A stretch of DNA of 35,731 bases from Dehalococcoidia bacterium (lineage in GTDB: Bacteria > Chloroflexota > Dehalococcoidia > Bin125). The notes beneath the pieces were generated by a model. It was not told the origin of the DNA, did no database searches, and saw only the letters and a list, made by a program, of their open reading frames with translations. The DNA lies in the NCBI GenBank assembly GCA_007571275.1, contig RKRS01000050.1:1-35731 (forward strand), written 5' to 3'. The position numbers and the translations under genes are program-made. Shown in pieces: positions 24,261 through 33,857 of this stretch. Position 1 is the stretch's first letter; each line of letters opens with the position of its first letter.

Positions 24261-25052
24261 ATGCCCAAGACGCTTGAAGTGAGCGGCGCGACCCTGGTCT
24301 ACGACGAGTTTGGCGAAGGTCCCGAGACAATCGTCTTCGTCCATGGGGCGGGCGGGAATCATCTCAGTTGGTGGAATCAGATTCCGCGCTTCAGCGACCG
24401 CTTCCGCTGCGTGACCTATGAGGTGCGTGGTTGGGGGCAGAGTCAGGACATCTCCGGCGAGGGTCGCACAGCGTTTGCCCGCGATCTCGGCGAGTTGATG
24501 GATCAGTTGGACATTGCCCGCGCAGCGCTGGTCGGGCAGTCGATGGGTGGGTTTTCCATCCTGCCCTACGCCGCTCGCCATCCCGAGCGGGTGACCGCGC
24601 TGCTCATGGCCGACACGATGCTGGGCATCGGCGATCAGGAGCTGCTGGACGCGATGCGAGTTGCGACTGCGGCGGCGGCCGAGAACGCGCGGCTCGGCGG
24701 GATGACTCGCATGGTGGGGTCGGCGTACCTGGAGCGATCGCCGGCCGGAGTCTTCCTCTACAACCAGATTCGCGCGCTCAACCCGCCACTCGATCTTGAC
24801 CGCCCACTTTCATTCGGCGTCGAGGATGGAGCGATTCCGCTGGATGAGCTCTCGGCGCTGACCATGCCGATCGTCTTCCTGGCTGGCGCGGAAGATGCGA
24901 TCATTCCCGCCGACGTGATTCGTCGAGCTGCGGAGATGGCGCCAGGCGCGCGCTACGTCGAGATTCCGACCGGCGGACACTCCGTCTATTGGGAATTGCC
25001 GGACGAATTCAACGCCGTCCTGGAAGAGCTGCTGGCCGAGGCGTATGGCTAG
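24261..25052 (+). CDS. Alpha/beta-fold hydrolase (first of three)
   Basis: The 263-residue product is a classical alpha/beta hydrolase of the esterase/haloperoxidase-like group. It shows the oxyanion motif HGAGG (28-32), nucleophile elbow GQSMGG (Ser94), the acid in AGAEDAII and the catalytic His in GGHSVYWE near the C-terminus. ATG 24261 is preferred over ATG 24255, because the GGAGG at 24248-24252 leaves only two bases before 24255 but eight before 24261. Substrate class, perhaps ester, lactone or enol-lactone, cannot be fixed. It lies 32 bases before a second hydrolase of a different subfamily and is probably co-transcribed. Confidence 0.9.
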   Translation: MPKTLEVSGATLVYDEFGEGPETIVFVHGAGGNHLSWWNQIPRFSDRFRCVTYEVRGWGQSQDISGEGRTAFARDLGELMDQLDIARAALVGQSMGGFSILPYAARHPERVTALLMADTMLGIGDQELLDAMRVATAAAAENARLGGMTRMVGSAYLERSPAGVFLYNQIRALNPPLDLDRPLSFGVEDGAIPLDELSALTMPIVFLAGAEDAIIPADVIRRAAEMAPGARYVEIPTGGHSVYWELPDEFNAVLEELLAEAYG

Positions 25053-25084
25053 CATTGAGGGCCACAGCGATTGAGGAATGACCG

Positions 25085-26113
25085 ATGAGCCAAATCACCG
25101 ATGATCCCCGCATTGACCCGCGGATCAAGGAAATGTTCGGCGATCTGCCCAACTTCCCCTTGCCCAACTTCGATTCGCGCGACGCGCTTCTCGCCGCCAT
25201 GAATGCGCCCGAGACGCTGGCTGCCGTGGAGAACATGACCCTCTTCAGCGAGGCGGAAGCAGAAGCGGTCGCGCCCTCGGACGAGTTGACGATCACCACC
25301 GAGACCTTTGTCTCGCAACCCGATGGCAACACGATCAACGTGTTGCTGATCCGACCTGAGGCCGACGCGCCACTGCCCTGCGTCTACTACATACACGGCG
25401 GCGGGATGGCGCTGATGTCCTGCTTCGACTTCACCTACCAGTCCTGGGGGCGGATGATCGCCAACCAGGGCGTGGCCGTAGCCATGGTCGACTTCCGCAA
25501 CTGCGTGGTACCTTCCTCAGCGCCTGAGGTTGCGCCCTACCCCGCCGGTCTCAATGACTGCGTCTCGGGCCTCAAGTGGCTGATCTCGAACGCGAGCGAG
25601 TTCGGCATCGACGCGAATCGGATCGTCGTCGCCGGCGAGAGCGGCGGCGGCAACCTGACGCTTGCCGTCGGTCTGCGACTCACGCGTGAGGGCGATGCCG
25701 GACTGATCGCGGGCTTGTATTCAATGTGCCCCTACATCGCCGGCAGTTGGCCGCGCGATGATCTGCCCTCATCGATTGAGAACAACGGCCTGGTACTCGA
25801 TCTGCACAGTAACTTCGGCGCTCTGGGTTACGGGATGGACGCCTTCGACGCGCAGGACCCGGAAGCCTGGCCGCTCTTCGCCAACGAGGAGCACGTGCAG
25901 GGCTTCCCGAACACGGTGATCAGCGTCAACGAGTGCGACCCACTGCGTGACGAAGGTCTTGAGTTCTATCGATTGCTGCTGCGGGCAGGACAGTCCGCGC
26001 GTTGTCGGCAGGTGATGGGCACTACCCACGGTGGCGATAACATGGTGCTGCCCTGCACCGACTTGGCATTGTCGACCGCCCGCGATATGGCCGCGTTCTG
26101 TCGGGGGGACTAG
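25085..26113 (+). CDS. Alpha/beta hydrolase, HSL-type esterase (second of three)
   Basis: The 342-residue product belongs to the hormone-sensitive-lipase-like esterase group (alpha/beta hydrolase fold-3). It has HGGG (104-107) for the oxyanion hole, preceded by YYI, and the nucleophile elbow GESGGGN (184-190, Ser186), with the acid likely in ECDPLRDEG and His in TTHGGDN near residue 318. Esters of short acids are the usual substrates. AGGA precedes ATG 25085 at a workable distance. No signal peptide is present. Its N-terminal helical cap (DPRIDPRIKEMFG) is typical for the group. Confidence 0.9.
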   Translation: MSQITDDPRIDPRIKEMFGDLPNFPLPNFDSRDALLAAMNAPETLAAVENMTLFSEAEAEAVAPSDELTITTETFVSQPDGNTINVLLIRPEADAPLPCVYYIHGGGMALMSCFDFTYQSWGRMIANQGVAVAMVDFRNCVVPSSAPEVAPYPAGLNDCVSGLKWLISNASEFGIDANRIVVAGESGGGNLTLAVGLRLTREGDAGLIAGLYSMCPYIAGSWPRDDLPSSIENNGLVLDLHSNFGALGYGMDAFDAQDPEAWPLFANEEHVQGFPNTVISVNECDPLRDEGLEFYRLLLRAGQSARCRQVMGTTHGGDNMVLPCTDLALSTARDMAAFCRGD

Positions 26114-26163
26114 CGCTCTCCCTCCGTTTCATGTGTATTGGCGTGTAGGTTTCTGGAACGATC

Positions 26164-27084
26164 ATGGCGCTCGGTTTGCATACCCCGCGGACGCGGGCGA
26201 TTACCCGATTGAATGCAGTCTCGGATGTTGTTGAGACTGAGTGCGGGCCGGTTGAGTTTGCCCGACGCGGAAATCCTCCCTACGTGTTGATCATGCACGG
26301 CACGCCGCAGGGTCACCATGCGAGTTTCATCGGTGAGCCGTTCGAGGAGGCCGGCTTCGGCACGATTACCCCATCCCGACCCGGATACATACGGACGCCG
26401 CTGACGACTGGCCGGACACCGGCGGAACAGGCCGACGCCGCGGCGGCGCTGTTGGACGCACTCGAGATCGACCAGGTGGCTGTCTATGGAATCTCGGGCG
26501 GCGGACCCAGCAGTATCGAATTCGCCGCCCGACATCCCGAGCGGGCGCAGGCCCTGATTCTCGAGGTAGCGATTTCACATGCGTTTCAGCCAGATGTCTC
26601 CGAGCGCGTCATCAAGCTGTCGGTACATCCACTGGTGCTCTGGATCGCGAAGCGGACGCTGCAGTGGTTGCCGCGCGTCGGAGTCGGGCAGTTTGTCAAG
26701 ACAGAGAGCACCCTGGACGACGCAGAACGGGCCCGGGTGACGAACGACATTCTGGCGACGCCGTCGAAGCTCGCACTGCTCCGTCGCCTGATCAACAGCC
26801 AACCGCCGCCCAACCTGTTGCTGGACGGGTTTGACAACGATCTCAGGCAATTCCGCGAGATTGAGCGTCTGCCACTGAGCGAGGTTCGTTGTCCGACGCT
26901 TGTGGTTCATGGCACGCACGACCGCGACGTGCCATTCAGCCACGCCGAGCACTCGGCGAACGAGATACCGGGCGCTGAACTGTTTCGAGTGGAGAAGGGT
27001 TGGCATTTGCTCGCGCTGAGTGACAACGCGGACGCCTACATCCAGGCCGAGATCGATTTCCTCCACCGACATCTGGGTCCGTAG
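26164..27084 (+). CDS. Alpha/beta hydrolase (third of three)
   Basis: The 306-residue product is another alpha/beta hydrolase, with oxyanion motif HGTPQGHH (45-52), nucleophile elbow GISGGG (Ser111), HGTHDRDVPF carrying the acid, and EKGWHLLAL with the likely catalytic His. It has a helical cap between residues 140 and 220. The HGTPG-type motif and GISGGG resemble a group of proline-iminopeptidase-like or haloalkane-type hydrolases, but I do not assign a substrate. No strong ribosome site precedes ATG 26164. Confidence 0.87.
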   Translation: MALGLHTPRTRAITRLNAVSDVVETECGPVEFARRGNPPYVLIMHGTPQGHHASFIGEPFEEAGFGTITPSRPGYIRTPLTTGRTPAEQADAAAALLDALEIDQVAVYGISGGGPSSIEFAARHPERAQALILEVAISHAFQPDVSERVIKLSVHPLVLWIAKRTLQWLPRVGVGQFVKTESTLDDAERARVTNDILATPSKLALLRRLINSQPPPNLLLDGFDNDLRQFREIERLPLSEVRCPTLVVHGTHDRDVPFSHAEHSANEIPGAELFRVEKGWHLLALSDNADAYIQAEIDFLHRHLGP

Positions 27085-27178
27085 CGCGCCCGTGAAACGG
27101 CCTGAGCTCGTTAGCTACATTGCAGTGACCGACAGCAACGGGACGACAACCAACTGACTGCAAGTGAGGCCTGCCCCG

Positions 27179-28072
27179 ATGACTCAACGCATCAACGCAT
27201 TCCCCGAACTCGAGCGCGACCTGCGGTTCTTTCCACTGGGCGTGGATCAGCCCCGTCACCTCTCCGCTGAGCAGATTCAGCAGTACAACGAGCGGGGCTA
27301 CGTCTTCCCGATCGATATCTTCTCACCCTCAGAGATCGAACAGATCCGCAGCTACTTTGACGAACTCTTGCCCAAGGCGCTGGAGGCAGGCTGGAACAGC
27401 TATGAGCTGACCAACTGGCATAAACACTGTCAGGGCGTCTGGGACATCGTCACCGACAGTCGGATCATCGACGTGATGGAAGACATGCTGGGCGAGACGG
27501 TGATCCTGCGTCACAGCCACTTCTTCGCCAAGTTGCCGGGCGACGGGATGCGGGTCAGCTGGCACCAGGATGCGTCCTACTGGCCGTTGACGCCGAGCAA
27601 AGTCGTCTCCGCCTGGTTGGCGATTGATGACGTCGACCTCGGCAACGGAGCGATGCAAGTGATTCCCGGCTCACACCTCAAGGCCCAGGTCGAGTTCCGT
27701 GACAGTACGACCGGTGAGCGCAACGTGCTCAATCAGACGGTCGAGAACCCCGAAGCGCATGGCGATCCGCCCGTCGCGCTGGAACTGCAGGCGGGACAGA
27801 TATCCCTGCATAGCGACTGGGTGCTGCACGGCTCAGAACCCAATGAGTCGAACCGTCGGCGCTGCGGTCTGGCAATGCGCTATCTGTCCAGGGATGTTCG
27901 CGCTTACAACGGCTGGAACGACAACTCGATCGTGTGCCGTGGTCAGGAACCCACCGGCCACTGGGCCAATCATCCCCGTCCGAGCGGGGAGCTGATCCCG
28001 ATCAAGGACGCCATCGAAGATCCGACCTCGGTCAGTATGGAGCAACGCAGCGGCGAGACCGAGAGCGACTAG
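27179..28072 (+). CDS. Phytanoyl-CoA dioxygenase (PhyH) family protein
   Basis: This is a non-haem Fe(II)/2-oxoglutarate-dependent hydroxylase. The 297-residue product has the iron site His129-x-Asp131 in SWHQDASYWPL and His217 in SDWVLHGSEPN, followed by the 2-oxoglutarate Arg in NRRRCGLAMRY. It hydroxylates or removes groups from a small organic compound or CoA ester; substrate unknown. ATG 27179 is chosen over the in-frame GTG at 27164, which itself forms part of a GTGAGG ribosome site. It is convergent with the MFS gene, and the two stops share a single CTAG at 28069-28072. Confidence 0.9.
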   Translation: MTQRINAFPELERDLRFFPLGVDQPRHLSAEQIQQYNERGYVFPIDIFSPSEIEQIRSYFDELLPKALEAGWNSYELTNWHKHCQGVWDIVTDSRIIDVMEDMLGETVILRHSHFFAKLPGDGMRVSWHQDASYWPLTPSKVVSAWLAIDDVDLGNGAMQVIPGSHLKAQVEFRDSTTGERNVLNQTVENPEAHGDPPVALELQAGQISLHSDWVLHGSEPNESNRRRCGLAMRYLSRDVRAYNGWNDNSIVCRGQEPTGHWANHPRPSGELIPIKDAIEDPTSVSMEQRSGETESD

Positions 28073-29850
28073 CCAGAGCCATTCCGGGCCGACCACGAGC
28101 GTTGTGGCCGCGCCTGCGCCACCCAAACCATCGCAGCATTGCCATTCGCCGAGCGCGTTTCGTTACCGCTGCCATTGGTCGCACGGCCAACTGTTGACAC
28201 AACTGGAGTCACGGTTGCCGGTTCGGGGCGCTGCACGACCGTCCCATGAGCTATCTCGGGCTCGTCGTGTTCACCGGTGCGGAGCCGCTTCTCACGCAAG
28301 GTGAGTACGGTGACCAGCGCCGCCACCCCGACGCCGACGGAGATCCAGAAGTTGCTGGTGATCGCTACGGCGAGCGCCTCGGGCAACGCTGCGATGACTT
28401 GCTGGAATTGTTCTACACCGAGTTCGGCCTGCAGGCTGGTTCTGGCCTCTTCGTTCAGTAGCTGGTCTGGATCGGCACGCGCAGCGAGATCGGCGGGCAG
28501 CCGCGCGACGAGCTCACTCGTCAATCGCCCGGTTACCAACGCGCCGACCAGTGTGACGCCGATAATCCCACCGATCTCCTGGAAGAACTGGGTAGCTCCC
28601 GAGATCGTGCCGAGCATGCTCTGCGGCAGCGCGTTCTGAGCCGCCACCATCAGGGAGGGAAAGAGCAACCCTAACCCGCTGCCGAATAGCACCAGGCGCC
28701 AGATCACATCGATGGGCGCGGTTTCGGTGCTGAGCTGTGTCATCAGCCAACCGCTCACCACGATGATGACGCCAGCGCAGATCGAAAGCATTTTGTAGCG
28801 ACCGGTGCGCGCGATGACCTGACCGGCGATCGTCGCTGTCACTACCAGCGAGATGATCTCGCTGCTCAGCAACAATCCGGAGGCGGTCGGTGAGTAACCC
28901 AGCACGCCCTGCATGAAGTAAGCGAGGAAGAACGTGACGCCGAACAGTCCAGCGCCGATCACGGCCATCACGAAGGCAGCCACGCGGAACGTATGGTTGC
29001 GGAACAGCTGACCGGGCAAGATCGGCTCAGCCGCAGCGCGCTCGGCGCGGATAAAGCCGAGCACGCCGATGGCTGACACGCCAAACAGCGCCAGCGTTTT
29101 CACGTCTAGCCAGGCGGTACCGGTCGTGACCAGTCCCAGGGCGAGCATCGCCGGCATCAGGGCCAGCAGCATCGCGCCGATACCCCACCAGTCGATCACG
29201 ACTCGGCGCGGCGGCGGCCGCAACCACGGCATGATCACCGCAATCGAGGTGAATGCCAGCGCCGCCAGCGGCAGCACCGCCCAGAACACCCAGCGCCAGT
29301 TCAGCGCATCGACGATCAGCCCACCCAACAGTGGGCCAACCAGCCCGCCGATCCCGAAGACGGCAGCGAAGACGCCCATGTACTTCGCGCGCTCCGCGGG
29401 CGGAAAGAGGTCGCCCGAGATCGAGAAGGTGTTCGCCATCAGGATGCCGCCACCGATGCCTTGCAGCGCGCGGAAGCCGATCAGCATCTCCATCGACGTC
29501 GCAAACCCGGCCAACGCCGTCGCGCCGGCGAAGATCACCAGGCCAACCAGCAGGAACGGCTTGCGGCCATAGACATCGGACATGCGCCCGGCGATCGCCA
29601 CCGCTGGCACCGAGGTCGCCATGAAGGCGGACTCCATGAAGGCGATCAGATCGACGCGACCGAGATCGGCGGCCAGAACGGGGGTCGCGGTGGCGACGAT
29701 TGAGTGCTGCACGGCCGAGAGGAACATCGCCACCACGGCGCTGCCCAGGATCAGCATCTTGGTGCGATGCGGCAAGCGGAAACCGACCGTGGCGGCGGTC
29801 GGCGTCGTGCCTGGCGTGCCTGAAGCTGTGTCTGCTGGCGCGTGGCTCAT
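28069..29850 (-). CDS. MFS exporter, DHA2 (EmrB/QacA) type
   Basis: This inner-membrane proton-driven drug/metabolite exporter is of the 14-helix DHA2 class. The 593-residue product has about 14 membrane segments. The MFS motif A is GRMSDVYGRKPFLL near residue 87, and motif C-like GGLVGPLLGGLI lies near 168-180. A soluble loop around residues 455-500 lies before the last helix. The C-terminal 70 residues are hydrophilic and Asn/Gly/Arg-rich. Multidrug or intermediate export is expected. It is divergent from the amidohydrolase gene that starts at 29987, across 136 bases. Confidence 0.92.
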   Translation of the reverse strand: MSHAPADTASGTPGTTPTAATVGFRLPHRTKMLILGSAVVAMFLSAVQHSIVATATPVLAADLGRVDLIAFMESAFMATSVPAVAIAGRMSDVYGRKPFLLVGLVIFAGATALAGFATSMEMLIGFRALQGIGGGILMANTFSISGDLFPPAERAKYMGVFAAVFGIGGLVGPLLGGLIVDALNWRWVFWAVLPLAALAFTSIAVIMPWLRPPPRRVVIDWWGIGAMLLALMPAMLALGLVTTGTAWLDVKTLALFGVSAIGVLGFIRAERAAAEPILPGQLFRNHTFRVAAFVMAVIGAGLFGVTFFLAYFMQGVLGYSPTASGLLLSSEIISLVVTATIAGQVIARTGRYKMLSICAGVIIVVSGWLMTQLSTETAPIDVIWRLVLFGSGLGLLFPSLMVAAQNALPQSMLGTISGATQFFQEIGGIIGVTLVGALVTGRLTSELVARLPADLAARADPDQLLNEEARTSLQAELGVEQFQQVIAALPEALAVAITSNFWISVGVGVAALVTVLTLREKRLRTGEHDEPEIAHGTVVQRPEPATVTPVVSTVGRATNGSGNETRSANGNAAMVWVAQARPQRSWSARNGSG

Positions 29851-29986
29851 GGACGGCTCGGTGTGTTCATGGTTCAGGCTAACGGCGCCAGTTGCGAGGC
29901 TCGTGATCCAGACGCATCTCCCTCCTCGAAATCGCTAGCCTCAGGGTCGATGTGACATGTGGTTGGCGCATCAGGAAGGAATCAAG

Positions 29987-31603
29987 ATGGAACTGCTCTT
30001 TACCGGCGGACGCGTGTTGACGATTGATCCGCTCGATCGCATTGCGAGCGGTGTCGCCGTACGGGATGGTCGGATCATCGCCGTCGGGGACAGCGATGAG
30101 GTGCGGTCGGCCGTTGGACCCGACGCTATGACCGTTGACCTGCAGGGGCGGGCGCTGATTCCCGGCTTCTGCGATCCACACAACCACTTCTCGATGACCA
30201 CCTTCGAGCCGCGCTCGGTCGATTGTCATACACCGCCATTGGCTGGCAAGTCGTCCGTGCTCGACGCACTGGCCGCCGCCGCCGATGGCAGCCCCGACGG
30301 CCAATGGATCTGGGGTCTCGGATATAGCACTCGAGATATCGGCGGCACCGGCGAAGAGATGCTGCTGCGCCACGAGCTCGACGACGTCGCGCCCAACAAC
30401 CCCGTCTGCGTGATGGATTCCTCGTATCACGCCTGCTATGCCAACTCGGCGGCGATGGCGTTGGTCGGAATCAACCGCGACATGCCCAATCCTCGCGGTG
30501 GCGAAATCCTCAAGGACGGCAGCGGCGAGCCGAACGGCGTGCTCTGGGAACGGGCGATGGACCCGGTCCATCACGCCTCGATGCGTTCCTATATCGACAC
30601 CTTCGGCTCCGACGTGGTGGCCGGCCTGGTCGAGCAGAATGCGCTGCGTCACCTCTCGCACGGCATCACCAGCGTCGGTGACGCCCTGGTCATGCCCGAG
30701 AGCGCAGAGATCTACCGACTGACCGACGAGCGCGGCAAGTTGCCGATCGTGATTCACCAAATGCGGGGCGGGCCAGGATTCTTCGCGGCGCCCGAGGAAG
30801 CGGCTGGCGGCGCGTTCATGGAAGACGACGTCTCCGATCGCCTGCGCGGCGGGATCGTCAAGATCTTCATGGATCCGGTCTGGCCCAGTCCGGCCATGAC
30901 GATCTGTCACGAGGACGGCACGACAGAGCCCGTCGGAGAGCCGTACTACGGACAGGAAGAGGTCGATCACCTCGTCCTTGACGCCGCTTCGCACGGATTA
31001 CAGGTCGCGATTCATTGCATTGGCAACCGCGCGGTCGAGCAGGGACTGAACGCCTTCGAGCGCGCCCAGCGCGAGATTCCCCGCTCCGATCCGCGCTACC
31101 GGATTGAACACTTCGCTTTCGCCACGCCCGAGCAGATCGCGCGGGCGAGCTCGCTCGGAGTGATCATTTCTCACCAACCACCGTTCCTCAATGCGATCGG
31201 TGAATACTTCGAGACCCGCATCGCTGAGGCCGGTCTCGACGCCGTGCCGATCCCGTATCGCTCGATGCTGGACGAGGGTGTCTTTGTCGCGTCCGGTTCC
31301 GACTTTCCCTGCGCACCGGTCGAGCCGTTGCTTGGCCTGTACGGTCTGGTCGCCCGAACTGCTCGCGATGGCCGTCCGGTCGCGGCCGACCAGGCAATCA
31401 CGCCGCTCAAGGCGCTGCGGACGTACACGCTCAACTCAGCCACTGCGATGTTCCGTGAGCACGAAGTGGGCTCAATCGAAGTCGGAAAACGAGCCGATCT
31501 GGTTGTCCTCAGCCACGATCCAACGCTGGTCGCTCCGACCTACATCAGCGAGATCGTGGTGCAGCAAACCTACGTCGATGGCCAGTTGGAATACATGGTC
31601 TGA
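29987..31603 (+). CDS. Amidohydrolase, YtcJ-like
   Basis: The 538-residue product is a cytoplasmic metal-dependent amidohydrolase of the YtcJ-like (Amidohydro_3) class. It has the metal pair HNH (65-67) in CDPHNHFSM, a metal His in VAIHCIGNRA, another in RIEHFAFA and the Asp in SGSDFPCAPVEP near residue 437. It ends with the composite-domain return EVGSIEVGKRADLVVLSHDP. Hydrolysis of an amide or cyclic amide bond is expected. ATG 29987 is set by AGGAAGGA six bases upstream; an ATG at 29957 lacks one. It is followed 69 bases later by a CoA-transferase. Confidence 0.92.
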   Translation: MELLFTGGRVLTIDPLDRIASGVAVRDGRIIAVGDSDEVRSAVGPDAMTVDLQGRALIPGFCDPHNHFSMTTFEPRSVDCHTPPLAGKSSVLDALAAAADGSPDGQWIWGLGYSTRDIGGTGEEMLLRHELDDVAPNNPVCVMDSSYHACYANSAAMALVGINRDMPNPRGGEILKDGSGEPNGVLWERAMDPVHHASMRSYIDTFGSDVVAGLVEQNALRHLSHGITSVGDALVMPESAEIYRLTDERGKLPIVIHQMRGGPGFFAAPEEAAGGAFMEDDVSDRLRGGIVKIFMDPVWPSPAMTICHEDGTTEPVGEPYYGQEEVDHLVLDAASHGLQVAIHCIGNRAVEQGLNAFERAQREIPRSDPRYRIEHFAFATPEQIARASSLGVIISHQPPFLNAIGEYFETRIAEAGLDAVPIPYRSMLDEGVFVASGSDFPCAPVEPLLGLYGLVARTARDGRPVAADQAITPLKALRTYTLNSATAMFREHEVGSIEVGKRADLVVLSHDPTLVAPTYISEIVVQQTYVDGQLEYMV

Positions 31604-31672
31604 GATCCAAGCCTGACTCTGATACAACGGTTAGCCTCGGGAAGCCTGCCGGCGTCCGATGATGGAGTGCGC

Positions 31673-32890
31673 GTGACCAACCAACAATCGCAGCCGGAAC
31701 CGTTGTTCAAGGGACTCAAGGTGGTTGAAATGGCCACCTGGCTCTTTGGCCCGATGTGCGCCTGTGTCTTGGGCGAACTCGGCGCCGACGTCGTCAAGAT
31801 CGAGCCGCATGAAGGCGATCCGATGCGCGGGCTCATCCATCGCGTCCGTGACCACGTTGACTGGGTCTTTGAGCTGGCCAATCGGAACAAGCGCAGTGTG
31901 GCGCTCAACGTGCGCAGCTCCGAGGGTCAGGAGGCGCTGCGCAGGCTGTTGGCCGATGCGGACGTGTTCATCGTCAACCTGCGTCGGGGCGCGCTTGAGC
32001 GATTGGGGATCGACTACGCGTCGCTCAAGCCTGATCACCCCAGGCTGATCTACGCGCACGCCACGGGCTACGGCACGGAAGGTCCTGATATCGACCGACC
32101 GGCGTTCGACGAGCTGGCCTACTGGGCGCGCGGCGGCTTCATGTCGACTCTGGGGCCGCCCGACAGCGAACCGGTTCGGCTCGTCGGCGCGATGGGGGAT
32201 CTGCCCAGCGCGATGAACATCTCGGCGGCGATCTTCGCCGCGCTGTACCAGCGTGAGCTGACTGGCAACGGTCAATTCGTCACCTGTTCGCTCTACGGCG
32301 GCGGGATTTGGGCGAACGGGTTCGCCATCCAGGGAGCGCTGTCGACCGGTCAGAATTTCCCGCGTACTGATCGCTACACGGCGTTCAACCCGCTCTATAA
32401 CTCCTACCAGGCCGCCGATGGCAGATGGATGCAGCTAGCGATGATCCAGGAAGAACGATTCTGGGGGCCGTTCGCTGAGGTGATCGAGCTACCCATCCTG
32501 ACCGAGGACGCCCGCTTCGCCGTTGCCGCCGATCGACGCGACCACATTCGTGAGGCGGTGGCGCTGATCGAGCAGCGGATCGGTGAAGAGCCACGCGATC
32601 ACTGGGCGACGCTATTCGACGCCAACGATTTCCCCTGGGCGCCGGCTGCTGATGGGCTGGAGATCTCTGAGGACCCGCAGGCCTCGGCCAATGGCTATGT
32701 GCGGTTGATGGAGCACAAGATTGCGGGGGAGTTCAAGATTCTCGGCGTACCATTCCAGCTTGAGCAAGCGCCAACGACCAACTACTCAAGCGCTCCTGAG
32801 CTGGGTGAGCATACGGAACTGGTCCTGGAAGAGCTGGGCTACGACTGGGACGCAATTACGCGGATGAAGCAGGCCGGGGCAATCCCCTGA
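31673..32890 (+). CDS. CaiB/BaiF family (type III) CoA-transferase
   Basis: The 405-residue product transfers CoA between a donor thioester and a carboxylic acid through an aspartyl intermediate. It begins with the family GLKVVEMATWLFGPMCA and GADVVKIE, has LNVRSSEGQEALRRL, and the probable catalytic Asp176 in AMGDLPSAM. The GTG at 31673 is preferred, with GGAG five bases upstream; a GTG two codons earlier overlaps that ribosome site. It lies 30 bases before a TIM-barrel amidohydrolase-like gene, probably one transcript. CoA activation of an imported acid or of an amidohydrolase product is an inference. Confidence 0.92.
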   Translation: MTNQQSQPEPLFKGLKVVEMATWLFGPMCACVLGELGADVVKIEPHEGDPMRGLIHRVRDHVDWVFELANRNKRSVALNVRSSEGQEALRRLLADADVFIVNLRRGALERLGIDYASLKPDHPRLIYAHATGYGTEGPDIDRPAFDELAYWARGGFMSTLGPPDSEPVRLVGAMGDLPSAMNISAAIFAALYQRELTGNGQFVTCSLYGGGIWANGFAIQGALSTGQNFPRTDRYTAFNPLYNSYQAADGRWMQLAMIQEERFWGPFAEVIELPILTEDARFAVAADRRDHIREAVALIEQRIGEEPRDHWATLFDANDFPWAPAADGLEISEDPQASANGYVRLMEHKIAGEFKILGVPFQLEQAPTTNYSSAPELGEHTELVLEELGYDWDAITRMKQAGAIP

Positions 32891-32920
32891 CCTGACCGTC
32901 GCGAGCGAAAGGTAGATGCC

Positions 32921-33808
32921 ATGCCCGAGATCATCGATTTCAGGGTCACGCTACCACCGCGTGAGTACACCGACCCCGCCGGCGCTGGCGACGAGCGCTT
33001 TAGCGACTCCAGCTACCTGGCCAACTACAACCGTATCTACACGCGCGAACGTGGTGGCGGGCGCGACGCCGCGGCGATGGTCGCTGCAATTGGCGAGGCC
33101 GGCATCGACCGCGCCGTCCTCCAGGCTGAGTGGGCGGCGGGCGACTATCGGGCGATGAATGACGCGGTGCATCGGATCGTCGCCGACTATCCCGACGTGC
33201 TGACCGGCTATGTCACGGTCAACCCGGACGCTGGCGACGACATGGCTGCGGTCGTTGAGCGCGAGGTCCGTGAGCGCGACGCCAAAGGCGTCAACCTGCA
33301 ACCGTTCTCCTATCGCGTCCTGGCCAACGACAAACGCTTCTATCCGCTCTATGCGAAGTGCCAGGAGCTTGGCGTTCCGGTCACGATTCACTCGTCGATC
33401 AACTTCTCCAACGACCGCTCCATCGAGTTCGGCCGTCCACTCTATCTCTGCGAGATCGCCTGCGACTTCCCCGATCTGGTGATCGTGGCCAACCATGGTG
33501 GCTGGCCCTGGGTCAATGAGCTGGTCGCGATCGCCTGGAAGCACGCCAATGTCTACATCGAGATCGGCGCGGTCGCACCCAAGTACATCGGTACGCCGAG
33601 CACGGGCTGGGAGACGCTGATGCAGTATGGCAACTCGTCACTGCTCAGCGACCGCGTCCTCTTCGCAACCGACAACATGATCCCATTCCAGCGCGCGGTG
33701 CAGGAGTTGCAGGCATTGCCGCTCAAGGATCGGGTCAGGGAAGGCTGGCTGGGCGGGAACGCCGCGCGCCTGCTCGCTCAGGTGGAAGATCGCCTGTCAG
33801 TGCTGTGA
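32921..33808 (+). CDS. Amidohydrolase-2-type TIM-barrel protein lacking the N-terminal HxH
   Basis: The 295-residue product has the Amidohydro_2 pattern of ACMSD-like decarboxylases and lactonases: GVPVTIHSSIN with His157, VIVANHGGWPWVNE with His192, YIEIG and LFATDN with Asp251. However, the first strand reads IIDFRVTLPP where an HxH metal pair is normal. The protein may use metal differently, or none. It starts at ATG 32921 after GAAAGG. The neighbouring CoA-transferase suggests a role in breakdown of an aromatic or heterocyclic acid, as an inference. Confidence 0.87.
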   Translation: MPEIIDFRVTLPPREYTDPAGAGDERFSDSSYLANYNRIYTRERGGGRDAAAMVAAIGEAGIDRAVLQAEWAAGDYRAMNDAVHRIVADYPDVLTGYVTVNPDAGDDMAAVVEREVRERDAKGVNLQPFSYRVLANDKRFYPLYAKCQELGVPVTIHSSINFSNDRSIEFGRPLYLCEIACDFPDLVIVANHGGWPWVNELVAIAWKHANVYIEIGAVAPKYIGTPSTGWETLMQYGNSSLLSDRVLFATDNMIPFQRAVQELQALPLKDRVREGWLGGNAARLLAQVEDRLSVL

Positions 33809-33857
33809 TGCGTCCAGCGACCGTCTGGCTGGAGAGTTCGCTCAGGGTTGATCTCGA

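Noticed and set aside
22944-24581. Long open frame on the minus strand (545 codons)
   Set aside because: It is antisense to the Crp-like gene and overlaps livG in another frame; the product shows no motif.
29879-30994. Open frame opposite the amidohydrolase (371 codons)
   Set aside because: Antisense to a clear YtcJ-like gene; product is His/Val/Arg-rich with no domain.
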